In this document: one piece after another, positions 26,404 to 35,136 of the stretch
How positions within the stretch are numbered: position 1 is the stretch's first letter
How the letters are laid out: each line of letters opens with the position of its first letter
Source: Mycobacterium rhizamassiliense
GTDB lineage: Bacteria; Actinomycetota; Actinomycetes; Mycobacteriales; Mycobacteriaceae
DNA length: 64,000 nucleotides
Direction: 5' to 3'
Assembly (NCBI RefSeq): GCF_900157375.1
Contig: NZ_LT721901.1
Coordinates: 3,987,685 to 4,051,684 of the forward strand
Made by a program: the position numbers and the translations under genes
The notes under the pieces: model-generated
What the model saw: the letters and a program-made list of their open reading frames with translations, nothing else
Databases searched by the model: none
What the model was told of the DNA's origin: nothing

Positions 26404-27609
26404 ATGGCGATTACTGATGTACCGGCGTTCGCGCACTTAACTGACGCCGACATCGAGCACCTAGGCGTCGAGTTAGACGCGATCCGCCAGGACGTCGAGG
26501 ATTCGCTGGGGGAGCGCGATGCCCGCTACATCCGCCGCACGATCGGTGCGCAGCGCGCCCTCGAAGTGGCCGGTCGGCTCCTGCTGGCTGGCAGCTCGAA
26601 GCGCTGGGCGTGGTGGGCGGGAACCGCGACGTTGAGCGTGGCCAAGATCGTCGAGAACATGGAGATCGGCCACAACGTCATGCACGGTCAGTGGAATTGG
26701 ATGAACGATCCCGAGATCCACTCCTCGACGTGGGAGTGGGACATGGGTGCGGCGTCGAAACACTGGGTTTCCGCTCACAACGTTCGGCACCACAAGTACA
26801 CCAACATCCTCGGCATGGACGACGACGTCGGCTATTTCATCCTGCGCGTCACCCGTGACCAACCCTGGCAGCGCTACAACATCGGCAACGTGCTGTACAA
26901 CGCGCTGCTCGCCCTCGGGTTCGAGTGGGGAATCGGCTTGCAGACAGTCGATTTGGAGAAGTATTTCGACGACGGGCCGGAAGGCGACATCGTTCGTCAG
27001 CGGACGCGCGAGTTCACCACTAAGGCCGGACGACAGCTGTTCAAGGACTACATCGCGTTCTCGGCGCTCACCTCGCTGTCGCCAAAGGCCAGCTACAAAT
27101 CAACAGTGAAGGCCAACGCCGTGGCCAACGCCATCCGCAATGTCTGGGCCAATGCGGTGATCTTCTGCGGCCATTTCCCCGATGGCGCAGAGAAATTCAC
27201 TAAGACCGACATGGTCGGCGAGTCGAAGGGCGAGTGGTACCTGCGCCAGATGCTGGGTAGCGCTAACTTCGACGCCGGGCCCGCGCTGCGGTTCATGAGC
27301 GGCAACCTGTGCCATCAGATCGAACACCACCTGTTTCCCGATCTGCCGAGCAATCGGCTGCACGAGGTTTCGGTGCGGGTGCGCGCGTTGTGCGACAAGT
27401 ATGACTTGCCTTACACCACAGGCCCTTTCCTGATGCAGTACGGCAAGACGTGGCGCACCATCGCCAAACTGTCGCTGCCGGATAGGTATCTGCGCGACAC
27501 CGCCGACAATGCACCGGAAACGCGCAGTGAGCGGATGTTCGACGAATTAGAGCCGGGGCGCCGCCCCGGACTTAAGACCGCGATAGCGGCCGTCCGCAAG
27601 TGGCGGTGA
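26404..27609 (+). CDS. Acyl-CoA/fatty-acid desaturase, DesA3-like
   Basis: A 401-residue membrane desaturase. Three histidine boxes bind the di-iron centre: HNVMH (90-94), HNVRHH (125-130) and HQIEHH (304-309). Box three with Q before the HH pair is typical of front-end or linoleoyl-type desaturases and of DesA3 (Rv3229c), a delta-9 stearoyl-CoA desaturase. DesA3 works with an NADPH oxidoreductase (Rv3230c) that is not present here, so the electron donor must be encoded elsewhere. The ATG at 26404 has a strong GGGGGAGGAAA RBS. Only weak hydrophobic segments flank the boxes. Confidence 0.88.
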   Translation: MAITDVPAFAHLTDADIEHLGVELDAIRQDVEDSLGERDARYIRRTIGAQRALEVAGRLLLAGSSKRWAWWAGTATLSVAKIVENMEIGHNVMHGQWNWMNDPEIHSSTWEWDMGAASKHWVSAHNVRHHKYTNILGMDDDVGYFILRVTRDQPWQRYNIGNVLYNALLALGFEWGIGLQTVDLEKYFDDGPEGDIVRQRTREFTTKAGRQLFKDYIAFSALTSLSPKASYKSTVKANAVANAIRNVWANAVIFCGHFPDGAEKFTKTDMVGESKGEWYLRQMLGSANFDAGPALRFMSGNLCHQIEHHLFPDLPSNRLHEVSVRVRALCDKYDLPYTTGPFLMQYGKTWRTIAKLSLPDRYLRDTADNAPETRSERMFDELEPGRRPGLKTAIAAVRKWR

Positions 27610-27621
27610 TTTACTGGCGGT

Positions 27622-28559
27622 ATGCCAGACATCTCGGCCGTCCTTGGTGACATAACGAAGCAAGATGTCGATGTCGTGTCAATGCCGCGAACAACGCAAT
27701 GCGCGGAGGTGGCGGCGTCGATGGCGCCATCCATCGTGCCGGTGGGCCAGCGATCCTCCGCGATTGCGTCGAGAGGTTCCCGAGTGGGTTGGCCACGGGC
27801 GACGCCGGATGGACGACCGCGGGTGACCTGCCCGCTCGGTGGGTCGTTCACACGGTCGGGCCGAACTATGCCGCTGGGCAGCGTGACCGCTCGCTACTGG
27901 AGTCCTGCTATCGGCGTGCGACGGAAGTTGCCGACGAACTCGGCGCCCGCAGTATCGCGTTCCCGCTCATCAGTGCCGGCGTCTACCGTTGGCCGCTACG
28001 CGACGCCGTCCGCGCGGCAATCGACACCCTTGCCGCGGCCGATACGCAGGTCGACGAAGTCAGACTGGTGGCTTATGACCCGACGGCACACACGGAATTG
28101 CTTACGCGGATAACGGTCTCAACGGCGATCCGGATCTTGCAAGGGGTCCGAGCCGTGCACGATCGGGGCTACCACAGGGTGCGCGCTCTTCCCGGGATGA
28201 GTGCTTCGGGACTTCATTGGCGGGTGGCGATCATGACTGCCAACAATCTGGGCGTCGTCAATCCCGATGCCGCCATTCACTATTCGACAGGTGCATTGAA
28301 GCAGTTCGCCGGCGGCAAGGTGACGGTGACCGTGAGTCCCCAGACGGTTGCCGACCTCATTATGGAAACGCTGCCCGAAAATGCACCGACCTCCGACGAC
28401 CCTGAGTATGTCTCGTGGTTCGCAGATCTGATGCAACTCGTCGAAGTTGAAGGGATGCTACCCATCGCTTATGCCGACGGCTTTGATGACAGCGATGGTT
28501 GGGAAGTCGGTTGGGGCAGCGGGATACGCCACCCTCATCCGCCCCTATCGCCCAGGTGA
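27622..28559 (+). pseudogene. Macro-domain (ADP-ribose-binding) gene with a frameshift and C-terminal read-through
   Basis: The protein starts ISAVLGDITKQDVDVV, the first strand of a macro domain, then loses the frame at about 27675 through a one-base deletion (GTCGTGTC instead of GTCGTNGTC). The next frame continues with NAANNAMRGGGGVDGAIHRAGG, HTVGPNYAAG and ISAGVYRWP, the ADP-ribose-binding loops. After about residue 168 it reads in frame into an unrelated segment (SGLHWRVAIMTANNLGVVNP to VGWGSG) ending at 28559. Macro domains hydrolyse ADP-ribosyl or O-acetyl-ADP-ribose. A sequencing error or programmed shift is possible, but a pseudogene is simplest. Confidence 0.7.
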
Positions 28560-28581
28560 CCGCGTAGGACATGATGTGTCG

Positions 28582-29787
28582 GTGAGCACCTCGACCGTGG
28601 CGTTCGATCCGTTCTCTGCTGAGTTCTTCAATGACCCGTACCCGATCTACCGGCGGCTGCGTGATGAAGCGCCGGTGTTCCGCAGCGAGGATCTCAACTT
28701 TTATGCGTTGAGCCGGCACGAAGACGTCGCGGCGGCATTCAAGGATTTCGAGACGTATTCGTCGGCTCGCGGCGTCACGTTGGACCAGGTCTCGAGCGGC
28801 GACGTCATCAGCGAAACGTTGGTCCAATTCCTGGACCCGCCGGCGCATCGCCGCATGCGTGGCTTGGTCAACAAGGTTTTCACTCCGCGAGCCGTCATGT
28901 CCTTGGAGCCCATGGTGCGCGCAACGATCGAGCGGTATTTCTCGCGTCTCGATCCCGACTCGTTCGATGCGGTGGCCGACTTCTCCGCGTACTTCCCCGT
29001 CGAGGTGATCGCCACGATGCTCGGCCTGCCAGAAGAGGACCGCCAGGCGGTCAGGCATTTCCAAGACCTGATTTTGGGGCGCGAAGCGGGTAGCTCAGGC
29101 ATGAGCGAGGCCGGCAAGCAGGCGATGGCCGAACACGGCCTGATGTACTACAACGTCGTGCAGCAGCGCCGCGCCGAACCCCACGACGACATGATCAGCG
29201 CGCTCATCGCTGCCGAGGTGGACCGCGACGACGGCACCGCAACGACACTGGATGACCACGAGATCGTCGGCTTTTGCATTCTGCTCGGCGGCGCGGGCGC
29301 AGAGACGGTCACCAAGCTGATGGGCAGCGCGATGATGCTGTTTTCGCGGGACCGAGATCAATGGGAACAACTTCGCGCCGACCGTTCCCAGATCCCGGCC
29401 GCCGTCGAGGAGGTGCTGCGTTTCGACGGCCCGGTTCAGTACGACTGTCGCTACAGCCTGAAAGAGGTTGAGCTGCACGGCGTCACGATTCCGGCCCATC
29501 AGCCGGTGATGCTTCTTCCGGCCTCCGCGAACCGCGACGAACGCGCCTTTACCGATCCCGACACCTTCGATATCAACCGAGACCGCGCGCAAGCGCAGAA
29601 CCTCGGATTCGGGTATGGCATTCACAGCTGTCTTGGCGCGGCGTTGGCGCGGATGGAAAGCAAGATCGCTCTCGACTACTTGCTTGACCTGCTGCCCTGG
29701 TTTGAAGTCGACGCGGACCAGGTCCGGCGCGTCGCGATGACCAACGTCAACGGCTACGCCAACGTGCCGATACGGGCGTCCCGATAA
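28582..29787 (+). CDS. Cytochrome P450
   Basis: A 401-residue soluble bacterial P450. The oxygen-activation helix shows LLGGAGAETVTKL, the ExxR motif is E277-VL-R280, and the haem loop is FGYGIHSCLG with Cys350 as ligand. The PDP-type hinge is present at the N terminus (NDPYPIYRRLRDEAPVF). The substrate is unknown; the CYP family cannot be assigned by eye. GTG 28582 is favoured by a CATGAT -10-like box ending 6 nt upstream; GTG 28576 is an alternative. The first 460 bp are duplicated at 23481-23967. It converges on the NTF2-like gene with 1 bp between stops. Confidence 0.9.
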   Translation: MSTSTVAFDPFSAEFFNDPYPIYRRLRDEAPVFRSEDLNFYALSRHEDVAAAFKDFETYSSARGVTLDQVSSGDVISETLVQFLDPPAHRRMRGLVNKVFTPRAVMSLEPMVRATIERYFSRLDPDSFDAVADFSAYFPVEVIATMLGLPEEDRQAVRHFQDLILGREAGSSGMSEAGKQAMAEHGLMYYNVVQQRRAEPHDDMISALIAAEVDRDDGTATTLDDHEIVGFCILLGGAGAETVTKLMGSAMMLFSRDRDQWEQLRADRSQIPAAVEEVLRFDGPVQYDCRYSLKEVELHGVTIPAHQPVMLLPASANRDERAFTDPDTFDINRDRAQAQNLGFGYGIHSCLGAALARMESKIALDYLLDLLPWFEVDADQVRRVAMTNVNGYANVPIRASR

Positions 29788-29788
29788 A

Positions 29789-30316
29789 TCACAAGCCTTT
29801 CAGCACGGCGTAAGACGGATCGGTGCGGTCGCGGATGGCGGGGCGGCTGGCCATCTCGGTGACTTCCCGGACCTCGTCGAAGTCGAACAACGTCAGGCGT
29901 TTGTCGATGCGCCACTGGCTATTTCGCCGCGACCACTCGTCGAGGTACCGGCCCCAGACTCGGACCTGAATGACGTTGTCTTCCTGCATCATTCGTGTCG
30001 CGGAATGGAAATAGGTTTCGCTGCCCGCGTGGTCGCCGTCGAGAGTGACGATGGTGTTGCTGACCTGATGCGAATGGTTGAGGGTCAGCAGATGCGAGGC
30101 GCAGATGAAATCGATGACGCCGCGGCCGTCGCCCTGATAGAGCGTCTCCCCGTAGTCCGCGGTCGCGTCCTCGTGAAACACCGAGTGCCCCAACGGAATA
30201 TCGAGCCGATCCACCGCACGGCAATAGCGGTAGATCTGTTCTGTGATCGCGTGCCGGTCGAGCAGTCCCCGCAACTCGGTCGGATCGATTGCCATTTGTT
30301 GCTGCGTTTCGACCAT
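29789..30316 (-). CDS. NTF2/SnoaL-like domain protein
   Basis: A 175-residue protein of the cone-fold (SnoaL-like) superfamily. The opening helix reads LLDRHAITEQIYRYCRAVDRLD, then DATADYGETLYQGDGRGVIDFI, and the strands VSNTIVTLDGDHAGSETYF and VWGRYLDEWSRRNSQWRIDKRLTLFD. Members are small ligand-binding proteins, isomerases or dehydratases (scytalone dehydratase or aromatic-dioxygenase beta-subunit type). It is divergent from a TetR gene and next to a P450, so a role in hydrophobic or aromatic compound turnover is inferred. ATG 30316 has a TACAGT -10 box 5 nt upstream. Confidence 0.78.
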   Translation of the reverse strand: MVETQQQMAIDPTELRGLLDRHAITEQIYRYCRAVDRLDIPLGHSVFHEDATADYGETLYQGDGRGVIDFICASHLLTLNHSHQVSNTIVTLDGDHAGSETYFHSATRMMQEDNVIQVRVWGRYLDEWSRRNSQWRIDKRLTLFDFDEVREVTEMASRPAIRDRTDPSYAVLKGL

Positions 30317-30321
30317 TCGGC

Positions 30322-30327
30322 ACTGTA
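30322..30327 (-). promoter_or_regulatory. -10 box TACAGT (minus strand)
   Basis: TACAGT on the minus strand, 5 nt before the ATG at 30316. Confidence 0.4.
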
Positions 30328-30371
30328 ACACCGAGACGTCGCCGGTCAATGAATCTGAAAGCGCCGAGGCC

Positions 30372-30377
30372 TACGAT
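30372..30377 (+). promoter_or_regulatory. -10 box TACGAT, leaderless promoter of tetR
   Basis: TACGAT followed by 6 nt and ATG 30384. Start selection: the upstream in-frame extension is antisense to the NTF2-like gene. Confidence 0.55.
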
Positions 30378-30383
30378 GCACAG

Positions 30384-31052
30384 ATGGACGAGGGCGTGGA
30401 TATGTCGCGCCGCCGGTATGACAGTCCGGTTCGGCGGCTTCGCGCTGCGGAGAGCCGTGCGCGAATTATCGCCGGCGCCGCCGAGTTGGTTCGGGAGCTG
30501 CCCAGCTGGGATTGGGGAAGCGTGACAATCCAGGCCGTCGCGGACCAGGCAGGCGTCAGCCGCCGGACGGTCTACCGGCACTTCGCCTCGGAGGCCGTAC
30601 TGCACGCTGCCCTGGCCGATCAGCTCGTGGAGGAGGAAGGAGTCAGCTATCAGGGGCTCACACTCGACCGTCTGCCCGAGGTGACCGGCCGGGTGTACTC
30701 GGCTGTAGCAAAGTTCGCCGTGACGCCGTGGGCCGTGGTGCCTGCGCAGTTCCCCGCGCTCGACGCGGACCGTCTGAATGCGCTGAGGTCAGCTGTCGAC
30801 TCCGAGGTTCCGGACTGGGCTGACACCGATCGAGCGACCGCGGCCGCAGCTCTGGACGTCCTTTGGAGCGTCGCCTCATACGAAATCCTGCTCAGAGACT
30901 GGAACCTGGCTCCCGCCGACGCAGTCCGCGTGCAACGCTGGCTGCACACATTGGTCACCGCGGCGCTACGCGCCGGCGAGAAGCCACAGCAAAGGAGTGG
31001 CCGCAAAGCAGCAGCACGCCGTGCATCGAAGGGCCGCGGAACCAAAGCTTGA
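30384..31052 (+). CDS. TetR-family transcriptional regulator
   Basis: A 222-residue regulator with an N-terminal TetR helix-turn-helix (ARIIAGAAELVRELP, then VTIQAVADQAGVSRRTVYRHFASEAVLHAAL). The C-terminal half is a helical ligand-binding domain that resembles no set I can name, and the tail is very basic (RSGRKAAARRASKGRGTKA). It is divergent from the NTF2-like gene and 82 bp upstream of an aldehyde dehydrogenase gene, either of which could be its target. The basic tail may add non-specific DNA affinity. Confidence 0.85.
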   Translation: MDEGVDMSRRRYDSPVRRLRAAESRARIIAGAAELVRELPSWDWGSVTIQAVADQAGVSRRTVYRHFASEAVLHAALADQLVEEEGVSYQGLTLDRLPEVTGRVYSAVAKFAVTPWAVVPAQFPALDADRLNALRSAVDSEVPDWADTDRATAAAALDVLWSVASYEILLRDWNLAPADAVRVQRWLHTLVTAALRAGEKPQQRSGRKAAARRASKGRGTKA

Positions 31053-31134
31053 CGAATCGAAACAATTCGCGACACACTTGTGCCGTCATATCGGAGCATG
31101 ATGTGGCGCGGCGATGGTTGGCGTGCCAGGTCGG

Positions 31135-32586
31135 ATGGGAAAAGTCTTGAGACGGTTGCTTATTGACGGCCAGCTGGTGGATCCGGGTCGGCATTACCCC
31201 TCCATCAACCCAGCAACCGGAAGTGTCATCGAAGAGGCCCCCGACGCGACGGTCGAGCACGCCGAGAGCGCGATCCGAGCGGCGCGGCATGCATTCGACG
31301 ACACCGACTGGTCCACGAATGTGGCCAAGCGGGTCCAGTGTTTGCGCCAACTTCACGAGGCGCTCCAGCGCCACCGCGAGGAGTTAGGCCAGTTGACCAT
31401 CGCCGAGTGCGGTCACACACCGATGCTGGTCGCCGGGCCGGCCCTCGACGACCCGATCTCCGTGCTCGGCTACTACGCCGAACTGGCTGAGAAGTTTGCG
31501 TTCACCGAGGACCTCGGAGAGCACGAGTCACGCGGAGCGATGCACCGCCGTTCAGTCGAACGGGAGCCCGCTGGCGTGGTTTCCGCGATCGTCGCTTACA
31601 ACTACCCGATGCAGTTGGCGCTCGCCAAGCTCGCTCCGGCGCTGGCGGCAGGCTGCACGGTGGTCCTCAAGGGTGCGCCGCAGACTCCACTTCTCGCGGT
31701 TGCCTTGGGAGAACTCATCGCCGCGGAAACTGACATGCCGGCCGGAGTGGTCAATGTGATCACCTCATCCGAGGTCGCCGTCGGTGAGGTGCTGACTACT
31801 CATCCCGATGTCGACATGATCACCTTCACCGGCTCGACGCCGGTAGGTCGGCAGATCATGGCCGCGGCCAGTCCGACCGTGAAGCGAGTGTTCCTCGAAC
31901 TCGGCGGGAAATCGGCGCTGATCCTGCTCGACGACGCCGACATCGAGATGCCCGCGCTCATCGCCGCGATGAGCATCTGCTCCCACGCCGGGCAGGGGTG
32001 CGCAATCACCTCCCGGCTGCTGGTCCCTCGCTCCCGCCACGACGAGATCGTCGAAAGGGTCAAGGCTCACCTCTCGAATGTCAAGGTGGGCAATCCAACT
32101 GAGCCCGGCAACTACATGGGACCCCTCATCAGCCAAGCGCAACGGGAAAAAGTCGACGGCATGGTCCAGCGCGCGATCGAGGCGGGTGCTCAGCTCGCAA
32201 TGGGTGGACATTCGATCGACGGGCCAGGGTTCTTCTACGCTCCGACATTGCTCACCAATGTCGACCCCGACAGCGAGGTCGCGCAGGACGAATTGTTCGG
32301 GCCGGTGCTCGCGGTCATCGCGTTCGACGACGACGACGACGCGGTGCGGATCGCGAACAACTCCATCTTCGGTCTGTCCGGCGGTGTGTATGGCGCCGAC
32401 ACCGACCGCGCGATGGCGGTGGCGCGGCGCATACGGACCGGGACCGTCGGCGTCAACGGCGGAGTGTGGTTCGCTCCGGACGCGCCATTCGGTGGATACA
32501 AGCAGTCGGGTATCGGCCGGGAAATGGGCGCGGCCGGACTCGCGGAGTTTCTCGAGACGAAGACCATCGCGGTACCGGTCGGCTGA
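31135..32586 (+). CDS. NAD(P)-dependent aldehyde dehydrogenase
   Basis: A 483-residue ALDH-superfamily enzyme that oxidises an aldehyde to the acid. Glu255 (LELGGKSA) and the nucleophile Cys289 (HAGQGCAITSR) are in place, with the cofactor motifs AYNYPMQLALAKLAPALAAG and FTGSTPVGR. The substrate is not evident. ATG 31135 gives the usual length; ATG 31114 is an in-frame alternative. It follows a TetR gene and precedes a crotonase gene, suggesting use of an aldehyde on the way to an acyl-CoA. Confidence 0.88.
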   Translation: MGKVLRRLLIDGQLVDPGRHYPSINPATGSVIEEAPDATVEHAESAIRAARHAFDDTDWSTNVAKRVQCLRQLHEALQRHREELGQLTIAECGHTPMLVAGPALDDPISVLGYYAELAEKFAFTEDLGEHESRGAMHRRSVEREPAGVVSAIVAYNYPMQLALAKLAPALAAGCTVVLKGAPQTPLLAVALGELIAAETDMPAGVVNVITSSEVAVGEVLTTHPDVDMITFTGSTPVGRQIMAAASPTVKRVFLELGGKSALILLDDADIEMPALIAAMSICSHAGQGCAITSRLLVPRSRHDEIVERVKAHLSNVKVGNPTEPGNYMGPLISQAQREKVDGMVQRAIEAGAQLAMGGHSIDGPGFFYAPTLLTNVDPDSEVAQDELFGPVLAVIAFDDDDDAVRIANNSIFGLSGGVYGADTDRAMAVARRIRTGTVGVNGGVWFAPDAPFGGYKQSGIGREMGAAGLAEFLETKTIAVPVG

Positions 32587-32604
32587 ACGCAACTGGCTTA
32601 ATCG

Positions 32605-32642
32605 CTGAGAAAGGCACTGACGTCGTCGGCGAACTCACCGTG
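32605..32642 (+). repeat. 38-bp dispersed repeat, copy 2
   Basis: This matches 26146-26183 at 35 of 38 bases and encodes EKGTDVVGELTV in the matching frame, continuing into TVTVPPITESLKPIGET and a stop at 32705. It appears to be the 3' end of a lost gene. Confidence 0.5.
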
Positions 32643-32732
32643 ACCGTCACCGTGCCGCCCATCACCGAAAGCCTCAAGCCCATCGGTGAGACGCTTGGTA
32701 GATGACCCCGATTGTCCAGTTCGACGCCCCGG

Positions 32733-32738
32733 TAAGTT
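32733..32738 (+). promoter_or_regulatory. -10 box TAAGTT, leaderless promoter
   Basis: TAAGTT followed by 7 nt and ATG 32746. Confidence 0.45.
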
Positions 32739-32745
32739 GCCACGA

Positions 32746-33549
32746 ATGAGCGAAGAAAGAGTTCGTGTACAGGTAGGTCCCAGCGGCGTCGCGATCGTGA
32801 CGATGGTGCGCAGCGACAAGCACAACGCGCTCGACCAAGCAATGTTCGAGTCGTTGACCGGCGCCGCCGCGCAACTGGCGAACGACTCCTCGGTTCGCGC
32901 GGTCGTGCTGCACGGCGAGGGGAAGAGTTTCTGCTCAGGGCTCGACGTCGCCAGCTTCATGTCCGGCCAGGGCGGCACCGGCGTCTTGCTGGAACGCGAC
33001 GGCGACCGGCTGGCCAATTTCGCTCAGCGCGTGGCCTACGACTGGTCCTTGGTGCCGGCACCCGTCATCGCCGCGATTCATGGGAATTGCTTCGGCGGCG
33101 GTCTGCAGATTGCCCTGGGCGCCGATATCCGGATCGCCGCGCCGGAGGCGAAGCTGTCCATCATGGAGGTCAAGTGGGGCCTTGTTCCCGACATGGGCAT
33201 CACGCAGACGCTTCCGCGACTGGTACGTATCGACGTTGCGAAGGAGCTGACGTTCAGCGGCCGAATCGTCTCTGGGACGGACGCTTTGGCGCTGGGACTG
33301 GTGACTCGAACAAGTGACGATCCGCTGGCCTCGGCGCTGGAACTCGCCGAAGAAGTAGCGCAGAAATCTCCCGACGCCGTCCGGGCCGCCAAGCGCCTCT
33401 ACGACGAGACGTGGGTCAGTGACGACGCTGCTGCCGCCCTGGTGCGCGAATCCGAGCTGCAGGCCGGCCTGATCGGGAAGCCGAATCAACTTGCCGCCGT
33501 GGTGGCCGGAATGTCGGGGGAGCAGCCGGTCTTCGTCGACCCCGCCTAG
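32746..33549 (+). CDS. Enoyl-CoA hydratase/isomerase (crotonase) family protein
   Basis: A 267-residue crotonase-fold enzyme acting on acyl-CoA thioesters. The oxyanion-hole segments are GKSFCSGLDVASF and NCFGGGLQIALGADIRIA. Of the two catalytic glutamates of hydratase, the second is kept (SIMEVKWGLVPDMG), but the first is replaced by Gln (GGGLQ). The protein may therefore be an isomerase or another crotonase variant rather than a true hydratase. ATG 32746 is set by the leaderless box. It converges on the histidine kinase gene. Confidence 0.85.
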   Translation: MSEERVRVQVGPSGVAIVTMVRSDKHNALDQAMFESLTGAAAQLANDSSVRAVVLHGEGKSFCSGLDVASFMSGQGGTGVLLERDGDRLANFAQRVAYDWSLVPAPVIAAIHGNCFGGGLQIALGADIRIAAPEAKLSIMEVKWGLVPDMGITQTLPRLVRIDVAKELTFSGRIVSGTDALALGLVTRTSDDPLASALELAEEVAQKSPDAVRAAKRLYDETWVSDDAAAALVRESELQAGLIGKPNQLAAVVAGMSGEQPVFVDPA

Positions 33550-33558
33550 TTGAGCCGC

Positions 33559-34827
33559 CTACGCCGCGACGAGTTGACGTACGGGTCGTAGCGGTATGGA
33601 GATGGCGAGTTCGGTTCCGGGCGACGTCGCGCGCACGTCGAAGTGGCCCCCGGACGCGAGCACTCGCGCTCGCATGGACGCCATTCCGATGTGACCCTCG
33701 TCCGCCTTGCGCGCGATCGTCGCCGCCGAGATGCCCACGCCGTCGTCGGCAACACGTAGCGACACCGACCCGTCGCATTGTTGCAAATCGATCCAAACAT
33801 GTTGCGCATGCGCATGTTTGATGACGTTCGTCGACGCCTCACGCGCCGCGTTGTACAGCACGTCATCGGCCTCGGTGCGCAGATCATCGGGCCAACTGCT
33901 CGCGTCAAAACTCACTGTGAGCCCCGCGCGGGCACCAAGGCTGTCCGCGAGTGTGGAGAGCGCCGATTTCAACCCCAGCCGCAGCAGCACGTCCGGATGA
34001 AGTTCACGGACCACATCGCGCAGCAGGCCTGAACATTCGAGGAGCGCCGACGCCACACGCTCGGCGGCATCGGCCGAGCCCTCCCGCGCATCCTCGAGGT
34101 CCTGGCGCGCAACCAAAATATACTGAAGAGCGCCATCGTGCAGACGTTCCGAAATTGCCTGCCGCTCACGCTTTTCCACCAGTAGCAGCTCCTCTAGCAG
34201 CTGGCTTCGCTGCCGCGCCAAGTCCGTGATCATTTCCACCCGGGACCGCTGGATCAGGGACAAGACGACGGAGCCGCCGGCCAGCGCGGCCAAGATGAGC
34301 GAGCTCAACAGAATCGACGCCCAGGGCTCCCCGTTGGACGTCCTGGTGATCCAGCACGTCAGCGTGAACACGGACAACGTCGGAATCGCGACCGCCCCAC
34401 TGATGATGGGATCCAGCTGCGCCGCCGCGATCAACGGGATCAGAAAGAAACCATTCCTCATCACGTCCGACGTCCACGCCTGCGGTGACGTCGCGCCGGT
34501 GAGTACCGACAGGACGGACACCACGGTGACGTCGGCGGTCAGCACGAGCAGCGTCACCATGGTCCTGGTGGACACCGTCGTGGGCTCCCGGCGTCGCAGC
34601 GCCCACGTGGTCCAGCATCCGATCGCGACCACGTACACCGCGACAACGTCCATGCAGATCAAGTGGTGCCGGGTCGGCGGCTCCCATAGCAACGTCGCCA
34701 CGATGAAGGCAATCAACACCGCCCGCAACCCGACCTGCAGCGGAATGCCTACCCGCAACGGCCGCCCGACGTCCGGCTCAGCCTGGTGTGCTCGCGGGTC
34801 GACCACACGCTGATGCTCTTTGGACAT
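33559..34827 (-). CDS. Membrane sensor histidine kinase, orphan
   Basis: A 422-residue kinase of the HisKA_3 (NarX/LiaS-like) class. About six hydrophobic segments in the first 210 residues form an integral-membrane sensor. The phosphoacceptor motif is ERQAISERLHDGALQYIL, with His in RLHDGA, followed by a HATPase_c domain with N box NAAREASTNVIKHAHA, G1 VADDGVGIS and G2 GHIGMASM. ATG 34827 has an AGGAG RBS 7 nt upstream. No response regulator lies beside it, so the partner is elsewhere. Confidence 0.87.
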   Translation of the reverse strand: MSKEHQRVVDPRAHQAEPDVGRPLRVGIPLQVGLRAVLIAFIVATLLWEPPTRHHLICMDVVAVYVVAIGCWTTWALRRREPTTVSTRTMVTLLVLTADVTVVSVLSVLTGATSPQAWTSDVMRNGFFLIPLIAAAQLDPIISGAVAIPTLSVFTLTCWITRTSNGEPWASILLSSLILAALAGGSVVLSLIQRSRVEMITDLARQRSQLLEELLLVEKRERQAISERLHDGALQYILVARQDLEDAREGSADAAERVASALLECSGLLRDVVRELHPDVLLRLGLKSALSTLADSLGARAGLTVSFDASSWPDDLRTEADDVLYNAAREASTNVIKHAHAQHVWIDLQQCDGSVSLRVADDGVGISAATIARKADEGHIGMASMRARVLASGGHFDVRATSPGTELAISIPLRPVRQLVAA

Positions 34828-35136
34828 GGACGGCTCCTGTCGTGTCGCGATGGCGGCATCATAACCGCCGTTTTGCGGCAGGAAGGGCGCTCTCGGCGAT
34901 CGTCGCGGTCGACGGATTGGACGCGTCCAACAGGGCATCAAGGCGGGCGATCCAATTTCGTCGGATACGCATTCAATGTCCCTGCGGCGGCCGCCGGAGA
35001 TAGGTTTGCTCGTTCCTGGCATTCGGTCGCGCAGTCGGCAACGGTTCACTACGATCAGGGTTGCTAAAAACAGGTTGCCCTACAAATTCAACGCTCGGTC
35101 CCAAGCTCCTCGGTCTCTCATACTTGGTGGTGATCA
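34828..35136. other. Intergenic region between divergent kinase and DUF4436 genes
   Basis: This 309-bp region holds both promoters. I see a short imperfect inverted repeat around 34867-34884 (AACCGCCGTTTTGCGGC) and no supported gene or RNA. Confidence 0.4.
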
